This document shows positions 1 through 9,407 of a stretch of DNA of 64,000 bases, piece after piece (position 1 is the first letter of the stretch; every line of letters begins with the position of its first letter). The notes under the pieces were generated by a model. That model searched no databases. It saw nothing but the letters and a program-made list of their open reading frames with translations, and was not told the DNA's origin. The position numbers were made by a program, and so were the translations under genes. Source of the stretch: Helicobacter suis (GTDB taxonomy: Bacteria; Campylobacterota; Campylobacteria; Campylobacterales; Helicobacteraceae); NCBI RefSeq assembly GCF_902196125.1, contig NZ_CABIKG010000001.1:62001-126000 (forward strand). The letters run 5' to 3'.

Positions 1-988
1 CTAAAAGCATGTAAGTTAAAAAGGTAAAAGCCTGTTGCATGTGTTGCATGGCTAGGTTGGTATTATTCTCTTTAATGGCTTTAGCAATAGTGGGGAAAAG
101 AGCGGTAGAAATGGCGATAGCAAAAAGTGCAAGGGGTAGTTGAAAAATGCGGTTAGCATAATAAAGATAGGAAATACTACCTGTGGCTAAAAAAGAAGCC
201 AGAAAGGTATCTATAAAGGCTGAAATTTGGCTAGCTGAATTGCCTAGTACACTAGGGATAAATTGTTTAAAAAAATGCGCTCTTTCCTCTTTGATGATCT
301 TTTGTCTATATGTTTGCTTGGGATTAAGGGGTCGTTTAAAAAGGGTATAAACCCCTACACAAAAGAGTTTAAAAAACCCTAGATGATAAAGCGCATAAAA
401 GTGTAAAACAACTTGGGCTATCCCACCGCATAACACCGCATAACTCAAAGCGCGCACAATTTCTAAGGCATGCTGATCTTTATGAAAATACAAAGCAAGG
501 ATCATGGCTAGATTTAATAAAACTGTGTGGTAGGCACTTACCCAAAAATGGTTTTTATACTGTAAGAGAGTGCTTAAAAATGTCGCCCAAAACACTAAAA
601 GAAGGTAGTAAAAATTAATGGCCACAATGTCTTTAGCTAGTTCAATGCTATGTGGGCTAAAGCCATAGGCAAGTAGCTTAGTGCAAAAAAAGCGGAAATG
701 ATCCACTAATAACACTAAAAACAATAGCAAGAGACTAAAAAAACCCAAAATACCTACAGCAAATGCGCCTTTATAACGGCTTGAGATGAAGGCGGGTAAA
801 AAACTTTGGCCAAAGGCCCCTTCGGCAAAAATACGCCTAAAAAGATTGGGGAATTTAAAGGCTACAAAGAAAATATCGCTATAAAGCCCACTACCCAGTA
901 CAGACGCGCTTAATAAATCGCGCACAAACCCGGCTAAACGAGAACATAAAATACCGGAGCTTACAGTAAAAAAAAATCTCTTGAGCAA
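1..988 (-). CDS. murJ: Lipid II flippase MurJ (MviN), 3' end beyond window
   Basis: Polytopic inner-membrane flippase that moves lipid II for peptidoglycan synthesis. About 329 codons are visible and the frame is open to the left edge, so the C-terminal part is missing. The N-terminus carries the family signature: SRLAGFVRDLLSAS, then FKFPNLFRRIFAEGAFGQSF and LPAF. The start is read as TTG at 988 (MLKRFFFTVSSG), because AAAGGGG lies about 8 nt upstream and the alignment with MurJ begins there. It diverges from manC. The family call is firm; the TTG start is inferred. Confidence 0.9.
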   Translation of the reverse strand, partial: MLKRFFFTVSSGILCSRLAGFVRDLLSASVLGSGLYSDIFFVAFKFPNLFRRIFAEGAFGQSFLPAFISSRYKGAFAVGILGFFSLLLLFLVLLVDHFRFFCTKLLAYGFSPHSIELAKDIVAINFYYLLLVFWATFLSTLLQYKNHFWVSAYHTVLLNLAMILALYFHKDQHALEIVRALSYAVLCGGIAQVVLHFYALYHLGFFKLFCVGVYTLFKRPLNPKQTYRQKIIKEERAHFFKQFIPSVLGNSASQISAFIDTFLASFLATGSISYLYYANRIFQLPLALFAIAISTALFPTIAKAIKENNTNLAMQHMQQAFTFLTYMLL

Positions 989-1110
989 AAAACCCCTTTA
1001 TGGCGAGGTATAGAAGTTATGACAACCAAGCTAAATATTATACCCAAGAATGCTACCCCCTAGGTTTGCAAGTTTGTTACTTTAAGCGCTTTTGTATTAG
1101 TATCCCTAGC

Positions 1111-1116
1111 TAAAAT
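1111..1116 (+). promoter_or_regulatory. Probable -10 box for manC
   Basis: TAAAAT about 22 nt before the manC start, in the 149 bp gap between the divergent murJ and manC genes. No clear -35, which is usual for Helicobacter sigma-80 promoters. Confidence 0.4.
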
Positions 1117-1137
1117 TGTTTTTATTAAGGGCGTTTT

Positions 1138-2529
1138 GTGGTGCATGTAATTTTAAGTGGGGGGAGTGGCAGAAGGCTATGGCCTTTAAGTCGGGAGCAT
1201 TTCCCTAAGCAATTTTTAAAACTCTATGCAGATAAGAGTCTTTTTGCCTTAACTCTTGCGCGTTTAAAAAATCAAGAAGCGCGTTTTTTAGTGGTGTGTA
1301 ATGAAGCGCATTATTTCCATAGTTTAGAGGAAATTACGCAGGCTAATTTAGAAAGTCGTACGCATTTCTTACTAGAAAGTGCTAGCAAAAATACCATGAA
1401 TTCTTTGATGCTAGCGGCTTTGGCTTGTAATTTAGATGAAATCTTAGTGGTGAGTCCAACCGATCATCTTATGGATATAAAGGCCTTTCATGAGGCTTTA
1501 AAATTAGCGCTTAAACAGGCACAAGAAAATCAAATTGTATTTTTTGGTGTGGCTAAAGAGCCTAGTAGCCAATATGGATTTATTGAATGCTCAGAAATTA
1601 AAGATGGAGTAGCCAAAGTGCTAGGCTTTATTGAAAAACCTAGCCGTTTGCAAATTAATCAATGCATGGCACGCGCACATGGAGATTTTTATATCAATAG
1701 CGGGATATTTGTCTTTAAAGCATCTATCTTTTTAAAAGAATGCGCTAAATATGTGCCTAATATGCTAAAAGCATGTGAGAAAGTTTATAACGAGGCCAAA
1801 CGCTTACCTTTGATCACGAGATGTACTAACATGCAAGATTTACAAGAGGGTAGTGTGGATACGCTGTTATGGCAGAGGTGTACTAATCTGTATGTAGTAC
1901 CCTTGAGGGCTAATTGGCAAGATGTTGGGCATTTTACTAGTTTGCAAGCTAGCCTCCCACCCTCTGACCAGGGTAATACTTGCCACAATAGCACGCTTTT
2001 AGCTAAAAACTCTAGCTCTAATTACATTTATAGTACACCGGATAAATTAGTCTGTTTGCTAGGGCTTACAAACTGCGTGATAGCTGACACAAAGGATGCT
2101 TTATTAGTGGCTTCTAAGGATCATTTAGATTCTCTAAAAGATTTAGTAGAAGAGGTGGGAAAGAAAAATGCGGATTTATTAAAAACCTATCCTTTAGAAT
2201 ACCGTCCTTGGGGTAGCTTTGAGGTGCTTTTAGAGCGCTCTTTTTTTAAGGTTAAACTTTTAGAAATTACCCCGCATAAACGCCTAAGCTTACAACGACA
2301 CAAATACCGCAGCGAACACTGGGTAGTGGTAGAGGGTATAGCTAGTGTAATTATTGATAGCCGTGCTTTTAAGGTTTTGACTAATGAGAGTGTGTTTATT
2401 AAACAAGGGCAAATCCATCGCTTAGGCAATGATACAAATAATCCTTTAAAAATCTTAGAAGTACAATGCGGGACTTGTTTAGATGAATCAGATATTGAGC
2501 GGCTTGAAGATGATTATAAACGCATTTAA
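1138..2529 (+). CDS. manC: Mannose-1-phosphate guanylyltransferase / mannose-6-phosphate isomerase
   Basis: Bifunctional type II PMI/GMP enzyme that makes GDP-mannose for LPS sugars. The nucleotidyltransferase domain starts with LSGGSGRRLWPLSR (residues 6-19). FIEKPS and NSGIF follow in the sugar-binding part. The C-terminal cupin isomerase domain (about 350-460) starts at YRPWGSFEVL and contains RLSLQRHKYRSEHW. Length 463 aa is normal for the family. The start is GTG at 1138, with a second GTG at 1141. gmd follows after 9 nt, so the two genes form a GDP-deoxyhexose operon, as HP0043-HP0044 do in H. pylori. Confidence 0.93.
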   Translation: MVHVILSGGSGRRLWPLSREHFPKQFLKLYADKSLFALTLARLKNQEARFLVVCNEAHYFHSLEEITQANLESRTHFLLESASKNTMNSLMLAALACNLDEILVVSPTDHLMDIKAFHEALKLALKQAQENQIVFFGVAKEPSSQYGFIECSEIKDGVAKVLGFIEKPSRLQINQCMARAHGDFYINSGIFVFKASIFLKECAKYVPNMLKACEKVYNEAKRLPLITRCTNMQDLQEGSVDTLLWQRCTNLYVVPLRANWQDVGHFTSLQASLPPSDQGNTCHNSTLLAKNSSSNYIYSTPDKLVCLLGLTNCVIADTKDALLVASKDHLDSLKDLVEEVGKKNADLLKTYPLEYRPWGSFEVLLERSFFKVKLLEITPHKRLSLQRHKYRSEHWVVVEGIASVIIDSRAFKVLTNESVFIKQGQIHRLGNDTNNPLKILEVQCGTCLDESDIERLEDDYKRI

Positions 2530-2538
2530 AGGAAGAAA

Positions 2539-3642
2539 ATGCAAAAAATTGCTTTAATCACCGGTATTACCGGACAAGATGGGAGTTATCTAGCGCGCCA
2601 TCTTTTAGACTTGGGTTATGAAGTACATGGAATTAAACGGCGTAGCTCTTCTTTTAATACGGCTAGAATTGATCCTATTTATGAAGATGTGCACAGCAGC
2701 CACACGCATTTTTTCTTACATTATGGGGATTTAACAGACTCTAGTAATATCACAAGTCTACTTGCTAAAATCAGACCTACAGAAATTTATAATCTAGCCG
2801 CCCAAAGCCATGTACAAGTTTCCTTTAAGATGCCAGAATATACGGCTAATGTAGATGCTTTAGGTACATTGCGTATCTTAGAGGCCATGCGTTTTTTAGG
2901 GCTTAAAGATACCCGCTTTTATCAGGCTAGCACCTCTGAGCTTTATGGAGAGGTTTTAGAAACCCCGCAAAATGAAAACACACCCTTTAACCCAAGAAGC
3001 CCCTATGCGGTGGCTAAACTTTATGCCTATTACATCACTAAAAATTACCGCGAAGCTTATGGCTTTTTTGCGGTCAATGGGATTTTATTTAACCATGAAA
3101 GCCCTGTACGCGGTGAAACCTTTGTAACCCGCAAGATCACGATGGCCATTTCTCGCATGCTCTTTGGCTTGCAAGATTGTTTGTATCTGGGTAATTTAGA
3201 TGCCAAGCGCGATTATGGGCATGCTTTAGATTATGTAAAAGCTATGCATTTGATTTTAGGGCATACACAACCGGTAGATTTTGTGGTGGCTAGTGGGCAA
3301 ACTTTGAGTATTAGAGATTTTACAAAGCGTTGTTTTGAAAAGGTAGGGGTGTTGTTAGAATTTAGAGGGCAAGGGCTAGAGGAACAGGGGGTAGTGGTGG
3401 GTTTACAATCTAGTTCTTTAAATGTCCCCACCATGTCTTTATTAAAGGATCAAGTCGTTGTTAGAGTGGATTCGCGTTACTTTCGCCCTACAGAAGTGGA
3501 TTTACTCTTAGGAGATCCAAGTAAAATTGAAAAAGAGCTAGGCTGGAGGCGTACTTTTAGTGTAGATGATTTGATTACAGACATGCTAAAGGCTGATTTA
3601 GCCTTAGCTAAAAAAGAAGCGCTAGTTAAAAACACTAATTAG
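2539..3642 (+). CDS. gmd: GDP-mannose 4,6-dehydratase
   Basis: Converts GDP-D-mannose to GDP-4-keto-6-deoxymannose, the branch point to GDP-L-fucose or GDP-rhamnose. Extended SDR fold: [14 protein letters not shown] (NADP loop, residues 8-21), the RRSS motif at about 34, an active-site ASTSELYG segment and YAVAK with the catalytic Tyr/Lys near 155. AGGAAG precedes the ATG. In H. pylori the GDP-fucose synthase gene comes next; here a convergent MATE gene overlaps the last 8 nt instead, so the second step must be encoded elsewhere or replaced. Confidence 0.95.
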   Translation: MQKIALITGITGQDGSYLARHLLDLGYEVHGIKRRSSSFNTARIDPIYEDVHSSHTHFFLHYGDLTDSSNITSLLAKIRPTEIYNLAAQSHVQVSFKMPEYTANVDALGTLRILEAMRFLGLKDTRFYQASTSELYGEVLETPQNENTPFNPRSPYAVAKLYAYYITKNYREAYGFFAVNGILFNHESPVRGETFVTRKITMAISRMLFGLQDCLYLGNLDAKRDYGHALDYVKAMHLILGHTQPVDFVVASGQTLSIRDFTKRCFEKVGVLLEFRGQGLEEQGVVVGLQSSSLNVPTMSLLKDQVVVRVDSRYFRPTEVDLLLGDPSKIEKELGWRRTFSVDDLITDMLKADLALAKKEALVKNTN

Positions 3643-4861
3643 CAAAGCGCCCGGGTTTTTTCCAAAATCCTTTGCTATAAGCCCAGTAGAAAAAGAACGC
3701 TCGGGCAAAGGTTTCTAAACAAATTACCAGAAAAAAGTAGCGTACAGAAAACCCCAACCTCCAAAGCAAAAACATAGGCAAAATACGCAAAATCCATAAA
3801 CTACAGGTATTGATATAAAGCGATACTTTAGCCATGCCAGCCCCTCTAAATACCCCGTCTAATACAAATAAACAGATAAGAGGTACTTGTGAAATGCCTA
3901 CAGTAACTAAATACCAAGAAGCCACCTGTACTACAGCTAAATTACTGGTAAAGATAAGCGCTAAAGATTTGGCAAAGACCATCATCACTATGCCTAAAAT
4001 CCCTAATAAAAACCCCGCTACTTTTAAAATCATGTAGACATATTCTTCTGCTCGTTTGATCTGATTAGCCCCTAAATGTTGCCCCACTAAAACCATGCAA
4101 GCAATGGTAAAACCAAGACCGGGCATGTAAGAAAAAGTTTCAATACGCAAGCCCACTTGCATGCCAGCTAAAACATCATTGCCATAACTAGCCACAAATT
4201 TAGACACTAAAGCCATAGAAAAGAGGGTTAAAAGTCTTTCAAAACCAGAAGGCCAGCCCACTTGCCAAGCCCGTTTAAAAAGCTCCCAATTAAAATGCAA
4301 GCGGAAGCGTAGCGGGCTTTTTTTTAAAGTAATGATCACAAAAAGAAGCCCTAATTCTAAAAAAGCGCTAGACACGCTAGCTAAAGCCGCCCCTTTTATA
4401 TCTAAGCGCATAAAGCCATAATCTCCAAAGATCAACGCTTGGTTAAGAAAGAGACAAAAAATACTCATAAGGATTTTTAAAATGAAGGGTGTTAGAGTAT
4501 CTGATAAACTAGCAAGGGCTGCGACCATAGCATTTTTAATAAAAATAGCCGGCATGGCTAAAATAAGAATTTGTAGATAATGGGTGGCTAAAATATTAGC
4601 ACTTCCCTTAATGCCCATCCACTTTAAAAAGGGGGTGATGCCTAAAAAGCCTATCCAGCCTGCTAAAAAGCAAAGTAAACATGCCCCAATTAAGATACTA
4701 GAATAACCAATAGACACCATTTCCATCTCTTTTGCCCCCACTAAACGGCTTAAGGTGGCATTAGTACCAATATAAAAGATAGAATTAAGGGCATAAAAAA
4801 GCATCATGTATTGTAACCCCACACCCATAGCCACAATGTGGTTATCAGAGAGCTTACCCAT
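3635..4861 (-). CDS. MATE-family multidrug/sodium antiporter
   Basis: Inner-membrane exporter of the MATE (NorM/DinF) family, position-equivalent to HP0759. The ATG at 4861 gives 408 aa, but this begins inside the first helix. The frame stays open upstream and encodes family-typical sequence (FRRILRLALPSGINNFLEI). No ATG, GTG or TTG occurs in that frame upstream. The only well-placed codon is ATT at 4972, seven bases after AGGAG and overlapping the stop of the preceding antiporter gene; that start gives 445 aa. The conventional start is listed, but I think the protein is longer. The 3' end overlaps gmd tail to tail. Confidence 0.85.
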   Translation of the reverse strand: MGKLSDNHIVAMGVGLQYMMLFYALNSIFYIGTNATLSRLVGAKEMEMVSIGYSSILIGACLLCFLAGWIGFLGITPFLKWMGIKGSANILATHYLQILILAMPAIFIKNAMVAALASLSDTLTPFILKILMSIFCLFLNQALIFGDYGFMRLDIKGAALASVSSAFLELGLLFVIITLKKSPLRFRLHFNWELFKRAWQVGWPSGFERLLTLFSMALVSKFVASYGNDVLAGMQVGLRIETFSYMPGLGFTIACMVLVGQHLGANQIKRAEEYVYMILKVAGFLLGILGIVMMVFAKSLALIFTSNLAVVQVASWYLVTVGISQVPLICLFVLDGVFRGAGMAKVSLYINTCSLWILRILPMFLLWRLGFSVRYFFLVICLETFARAFFFYWAYSKGFWKKPGRFAN

Positions 4862-4965
4862 AAAGACTACAGATACGGCTAAAACAAATATCTCTAAAAA
4901 ATTATTGATTCCAGAGGGTAGGGCGAGTCTTAAAATACGCCTAAATCTCCACCATCGTGCTGCTT

Positions 4966-6258
4966 TTACAATAACAACGCTCCTACAACCCCAAAAAGAA
5001 TAAGGGGGATATTATAGACTAGAAAAGTAGGGATACAGGTATCATAAATATGGTTGTGTTGGCCATCTGCATTTAACCCTGTTGTGGGCCCTATGGTGCT
5101 ATCAGAGGCAGGCGAACCCGCATCGCCTAAAGCTGCGGCTATGCCGATTAGTAAAATCGTTGCCTTTGTATCAAAACCAAGCGCCACACACAAGGGACAA
5201 TAAAAGGTAGCAATGATAGGCAAAGTTCCAAAGGAAGTTCCAATCCCTAGCGTGATAAATAAACCAATGGCTAGCATCACAATTGCTCCCTCTAGTTTGC
5301 TAGAAATAGCGCTATTTGCCAAATGCACTAAATCACTAATGGCATGGGTTTTTTGGAGTACTTCTCCAAAACCGGCTGCAATGAGCATCACAAAGGCCAC
5401 AAAAGCCATCATTTTTACACCCGTATCAATTACTTCATCCATCTCTTTCCATTTAACCACCCCCCCAACTAACATGACCATAAGCCCGATAAAAGCCCCT
5501 AGTGGCAATGACCCGGTAACAATCTGGACGATAAAAGCTAAAACAAGCCCCAAGAGAGCTAAATAGTCTTTACTGCTTAATTTTAAATCACTCTCCGTTG
5601 GTAATTCTATGCGCTCTTGATAAATGCGCGGCCTTTTATAGAGTATAACAACGGCTACTATTAAACCAACAACCATAGCTAAACCCGCAATAGACATCAC
5701 AGCCACCACTTCGTTTAAATGGGTGTGGATTTTATTTTTCTCCAGATTATCTACAATGAGTTGTTGGAAAATTAATCCAAACCCGGCAGGAATAGTCATA
5801 TAAGGCGCTTCTAACCCAAAGGTGAGTGCACAGGCTACCGCGCGTCTATCTAATTGTAGATGATTCATTAAATGCAATAAGGGCGGGATTAAAATCGGGA
5901 TAAAGGCGATGTGAACGGGGATTAAATTTTGAGAAAAACAAGAAATAAAGGCAATTAAAAAGCAAAAGACAGAAGCCTTTAGATTCATAAAGCCTATGAT
6001 CTTATGCAACAAGATTTTAATGAGATTGCCACTTGAGATCATAACCGCTAATGCCCCCAAGAGGACATAACTTAAAGCCGTTTCTAAATTGCCCTGCATG
6101 CCATCAATCATAATTTTAATGGTCTGCACCACCCCAAGCCCTCCCATTAACCCCCCTACCAAACTAGCAGCGATAATGGCTAGCAAAATATTTAAACGCG
6201 CTAAACTTAGCCCCACCATCACCAACACAGACACCACAGCCGCATTTGTTAGTAGCAT
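4966..6258 (-). CDS. YuiF/Na+-H+ antiporter family transporter
   Basis: Integral membrane carrier of 430 aa with about eleven hydrophobic segments, equivalent in position to HP0758. The N-terminus (VSVLVMVGLSLARLNILLAI, then GGLMGGLG) resembles the Na_H_antiport_2 domain. The body has GFGEVLQ, GIGTSFGTLP and GDAGSPASDSTIGPT, typical of NhaC/YuiF carriers, some of which move basic amino acids. It sits downstream of the N-carbamoylputrescine amidase and next to arginine decarboxylase, so an arginine or polyamine substrate is possible but only inferred. The start is ATG with AAGGA upstream. Confidence 0.82.
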   Translation of the reverse strand: MLLTNAAVVSVLVMVGLSLARLNILLAIIAASLVGGLMGGLGVVQTIKIMIDGMQGNLETALSYVLLGALAVMISSGNLIKILLHKIIGFMNLKASVFCFLIAFISCFSQNLIPVHIAFIPILIPPLLHLMNHLQLDRRAVACALTFGLEAPYMTIPAGFGLIFQQLIVDNLEKNKIHTHLNEVVAVMSIAGLAMVVGLIVAVVILYKRPRIYQERIELPTESDLKLSSKDYLALLGLVLAFIVQIVTGSLPLGAFIGLMVMLVGGVVKWKEMDEVIDTGVKMMAFVAFVMLIAAGFGEVLQKTHAISDLVHLANSAISSKLEGAIVMLAIGLFITLGIGTSFGTLPIIATFYCPLCVALGFDTKATILLIGIAAALGDAGSPASDSTIGPTTGLNADGQHNHIYDTCIPTFLVYNIPLILFGVVGALLL

Positions 6259-6313
6259 AATATTCCTTGTTATCTTTGTATATTTTTATAAGGTGCTTTT
6301 AATGAAGTGTAGC

Positions 6314-6330
6314 GGTCTCTTTTAGAGACC
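6314..6330. repeat. Perfect 7-bp inverted repeat between aguB and the antiporter gene
   Basis: GGTCTCT, a 3-nt loop, then AGAGACC, in the 100 bp gap between aguB and the antiporter. No T run follows on either strand, so it is unlikely to be an intrinsic terminator. It could be an mRNA processing or stabilising hairpin in the operon transcript. Confidence 0.5.
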
Positions 6331-6358
6331 ATGTGTGTGGTGGAAACAAAAAAGTAGG

Positions 6359-7258
6359 TTAAACATCACCCACTCGCTTAAGAATATCTGCGTAGGCATC
6401 TATGCGTCGATCCCTAAAAAAAGGCCACATCTGGCGTATTTTAGCACTCTCTTTTAAATCAATACAGGCATAGACAATCGCCTCCTCCTGCCCTGCACTT
6501 GCTAATTCTTGCCCAAAAGCCCCATAAATAAAACTAGAACCAAAAAAATATAGCCCTTCTGTGTAAAGGTCTTTTTCTAAACCCACGCGATTAGAAGTGA
6601 TTACAGGTATCACATTGCTAATACTGTGCCCTCTTTGCACGCTTTGCCAAGCTTGTTTTTGGAGTTGCTTTTCCTCTATGCTCTCACTTGTATCGTTAAA
6701 CCACCCAATGGCGCTAGGATAAATTAAAACATCTGCCTTTTTTAATGCCATGATTCGTGCCGCCTCCGGATACCATTGATCCCAGCAAATCAGTACCCCT
6801 AAATTGCCTACACTACTCATAATAGGCTCAAACCCTTTAGTAGCGTCCCCGGGCGTGAAATAAAATTTTTCATAAAAACGCGGATCGTCTGGAATATGCA
6901 TTTTGCGCTGTTTGCCTAAAACCCTGCCATCCTTTTCAAATACAATGGCTGTGTTGTGATAAACCCCCTCCATGCGTTTTTCAAATAAAGAACTCACTAG
7001 CACCACCCCATAACGCTTAGCTAGATTGGCAAAAAACGCCACATCTTCTGTAAAAAAATCTGCCCATGTAAAATATTGCGGGTCTTCATGCTGGCAAAAA
7101 TAAGGGTAGGGGTGCAATTCGGGTAACACCACTAGATTAAGTTTAGGGTATTGTGTTTTAGCTTGTTTGAGTAAGTAATCTGTGCGCTCTAAAGTGGCTG
7201 TACGCGTGCCTTGATAGCTGTGTTGTAAAATAGCGGCATGGATTTTCTCTATTGCCAT
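6359..7258 (-). CDS. aguB: N-carbamoylputrescine amidase (carbon-nitrogen hydrolase)
   Basis: Nitrilase-superfamily amidohydrolase that releases putrescine, CO2 and ammonia from N-carbamoylputrescine; equivalent to HP0757. Glu-Lys-Cys triad: E47 in VVLPELHPYPYF, K119 in QRKMHIPDD, C158 in VLICWDQWYPEAAR. The WDQWYPE variant and the ending RRIDAY fit AguB better than beta-ureidopropionase. ATG 7258 is preferred over the in-frame GTG at 7264, since GAAGAG lies 5 nt upstream. It starts 2 nt after a small acidic gene, so translation is probably coupled. speA lies just upstream on the same strand, as expected for the agmatine route to putrescine; agmatine deiminase is not in the window. Confidence 0.9.
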   Translation of the reverse strand: MAIEKIHAAILQHSYQGTRTATLERTDYLLKQAKTQYPKLNLVVLPELHPYPYFCQHEDPQYFTWADFFTEDVAFFANLAKRYGVVLVSSLFEKRMEGVYHNTAIVFEKDGRVLGKQRKMHIPDDPRFYEKFYFTPGDATKGFEPIMSSVGNLGVLICWDQWYPEAARIMALKKADVLIYPSAIGWFNDTSESIEEKQLQKQAWQSVQRGHSISNVIPVITSNRVGLEKDLYTEGLYFFGSSFIYGAFGQELASAGQEEAIVYACIDLKESAKIRQMWPFFRDRRIDAYADILKRVGDV

Positions 7259-7260
7259 GC

Positions 7261-7404
7261 TCACTCTTCATATTCGCTATCCGCACTCACATAATCATCA
7301 TCATCATATCCCCCTCCATATTCTGGTTGGCATTGATCTAACATATCCTCTAAACTCTCATCCCATTCTTCTTGATCAAAATCCTCTTGATTTAGATCTT
7401 CCAT
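7261..7404 (-). CDS. Small acidic protein, 47 aa
   Basis: Short frame: ATG 7404, AAAGGAG seven bases upstream, a TATAAT box at 7429-7434, and a TGA two bases before aguB. The product starts MEDLNQEDFDQEEWDE, has a GGGYDDDDY stretch and ends SEYEE. It is strongly acidic, has no signal or membrane segment and contains one cysteine. The good ribosome site, promoter and coupling to aguB argue that it is translated. No function is recognised. It could be a small regulator or partner of the polyamine enzymes, or act mainly as a leader that couples translation. Confidence 0.7.
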   Translation of the reverse strand: MEDLNQEDFDQEEWDESLEDMLDQCQPEYGGGYDDDDYVSADSEYEE

Positions 7405-7428
7405 TTAGTACTCCTTTGATAAAATTAA

Positions 7429-7434
7429 ATTATA
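7429..7434 (-). promoter_or_regulatory. Promoter -10 for the acidic gene-aguB-antiporter-MATE operon
   Basis: TATAAT on the reverse strand in the sequence TTTTGTTATAATTTAATT, 25 bases before the ATG of the 47-codon gene. Confidence 0.65.
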
Positions 7435-7469
7435 ACAAAATCTTAAAGTTTTGATTATGCTAAATACTT

Positions 7470-9344
7470 TTACTTTTGCAAGGCTAGAGTTTTTAAATAG
7501 CCATTTTCACTTAGCATAACATATAAGCGCCCGAGTACTTCTTTTTTACTCTCAGAATCTAATAAGGCGCTATCCTCAATCTTTTGTTTTAAAATGCGCT
7601 CCATTTCCTTAGTGTCATAGTCTAAATCCTCTAGGGCATCTAGGATTGTCTGGGCTTCTAAGATATTAGTAATAGAAAAGCTCTCTGGTGCATTTTGTGC
7701 GTGTATGTGCACACAGCACTCTGTAGGGTGGGTGAAAAGATTATGGTGCATGCCTAAGACCTCTTGATAAGCCCCTACTAGAAAGAAACCTAAAAAATAA
7801 TCCTCTTGGCGGACATTGACATCGTGCAAAAATAGAGGTTTATCCTTATCAAAACTAATTTCTCCATCGCTATCGCATGTAATATCCCATAAACTCGCGC
7901 TTCTTGTAGGCTCTTCATCTAGTTTATGCAAAGGCATAACCGGAAAATTATGCCCTAATCCCCAATAATCCGGTAAACTTTGGAAAAAAGAGCAATTAAG
8001 CAAGTACCGTTCTTGTACCTGTTCTTGGATACGGATTATATCGTTATGATCTTTGTGGCGCAAAAACCCAATGGCTTTTTTGATAATCAAATGCCCTAAA
8101 ACCTCAGCGTTGCTTCGATCTTGTAAATCAATATAGCCTAGATCAAAAAGAGTAAAAAGAGACTCCATATGATCTAAACTGTCATGCAAATATTCAATGG
8201 CGTTTTTGGTGTTTATGTTATGGTAGAGATCTTCCATCTCGGCTACTAAAGGCGGGTTACTCTCTTTTAAACGCAAAATGCTTTCATCATAATCTTGAGA
8301 GAATAATTCTAAAACAGGGGCAACTAGTACGGCATGGCTTGCGCTAATAAAACGACCCGATTCAATAAAAATATTGGGTTCTAATTCCTTTTTATTTTTC
8401 ACAATCTCTTTAAGCAAGAACACCACATCTCCGGCAAATTCCTCTAAAGTGTAATTGCGCCCACACCGGTGTTTGTGCTGGGAATATTCAATAGCTAGCC
8501 CCCCACCAATATTAATACTATTTAAATTAAACGCCCCCATTTTGCGCAATTCTGCATAGATATTACCCGCTTCTTTGAGCGCCTTTTTTAAGGGGGTAAT
8601 ATCGCTAATTTGGCTACCAATGTGGAAATGAATCATGCTAAGTTGCTCTAAAAGGCCATGGGCTTCTAATAAATGCATGGCCTCTAAAAGTTCGGTGCTA
8701 GCTAGCCCAAATTTAGCATGAATACCCGTACTCTTAGCCCAAACCCCCACCCCAGAACTGTGCAAGCGCACTCTAATCCCAATTTTAGGGCAAAGTCTCG
8801 TGTTTTCACCGGTGGTATTATTTTCAAGCGCGACTTCTAAAATACTTTTAAGTTCGCTAAGCCCTTCAATGGTGAGTGTAATATCAGCCCCCATACTAGC
8901 AGCAATAAAACCTAGTTCGATCATTTCCTTATCTTTAAACCCATTAACCGTAATAGGCGCGCCCTCGTGGATATAACTCATAGCTAGAATTAATTCTGCC
9001 TTGCTCCCTGCCTCTAATCCATAATGCCCCTCAAAATGCTTAGAAATTTCTACTAAGGGGAGTACAAAATAAGGCATATGATTAACTTTTAAAGGAAAGA
9101 CCGCTCTAAACGCACCGCTATAATGGTACTGTTCAATGGCGCTAGAAAACATGTTAAAGAGCTTTTTAACCTGTTTTTCAATCAAATGCGGGAAGCGCAG
9201 CAACAAAGGGCCTTTAAAGCCTTGTTCGCGCATGTCTAAAACCATTTCCATTAAACTAGGTTTACTCCCCGCATTAACCTTTACCATTCCCTCCTCAATG
9301 ACAAAATCCTCTTTACCCCAATAACTTAAACCGTAAGTTTGCAT
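7470..9344 (-). CDS. speA: Biosynthetic arginine decarboxylase
   Basis: PLP enzyme of fold III that makes agmatine from arginine, the first step to putrescine; equivalent to HP0422. The PLP lysine is K86 in AVFPLKVNHMPY. IHFHIGSQI and SINIGGGLAIEY follow in the barrel, then FIESGR, and later the C-terminal beta domain with HDVNVRQEDYFLG. Length 624 aa matches the SpeA family. ATG is preceded by AAGG. It lies 66 bp upstream of the small acidic gene-aguB operon on the same strand. Confidence 0.94.
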   Translation of the reverse strand: MQTYGLSYWGKEDFVIEEGMVKVNAGSKPSLMEMVLDMREQGFKGPLLLRFPHLIEKQVKKLFNMFSSAIEQYHYSGAFRAVFPLKVNHMPYFVLPLVEISKHFEGHYGLEAGSKAELILAMSYIHEGAPITVNGFKDKEMIELGFIAASMGADITLTIEGLSELKSILEVALENNTTGENTRLCPKIGIRVRLHSSGVGVWAKSTGIHAKFGLASTELLEAMHLLEAHGLLEQLSMIHFHIGSQISDITPLKKALKEAGNIYAELRKMGAFNLNSINIGGGLAIEYSQHKHRCGRNYTLEEFAGDVVFLLKEIVKNKKELEPNIFIESGRFISASHAVLVAPVLELFSQDYDESILRLKESNPPLVAEMEDLYHNINTKNAIEYLHDSLDHMESLFTLFDLGYIDLQDRSNAEVLGHLIIKKAIGFLRHKDHNDIIRIQEQVQERYLLNCSFFQSLPDYWGLGHNFPVMPLHKLDEEPTRSASLWDITCDSDGEISFDKDKPLFLHDVNVRQEDYFLGFFLVGAYQEVLGMHHNLFTHPTECCVHIHAQNAPESFSITNILEAQTILDALEDLDYDTKEMERILKQKIEDSALLDSESKKEVLGRLYVMLSENGYLKTLALQK

Positions 9345-9401
9345 GTACGCGCCTTAAATCCAGATGAGGCTAAAGTATAACTAAAAATAACCTCTTTGTG
9401 T

Positions 9402-9407
9402 TAGAAT
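9402..9407 (+). promoter_or_regulatory. -10 box of selA, predicting a leaderless mRNA
   Basis: TAGAAT ends 7 nt before the ATG at 9415, so transcription should begin on or next to that ATG. The upstream ATG at 9406 lies inside the box. Confidence 0.5.

Noticed and set aside
6314-6330. Intrinsic terminator after aguB
   Set aside because: Perfect hairpin, but no T run on either side.
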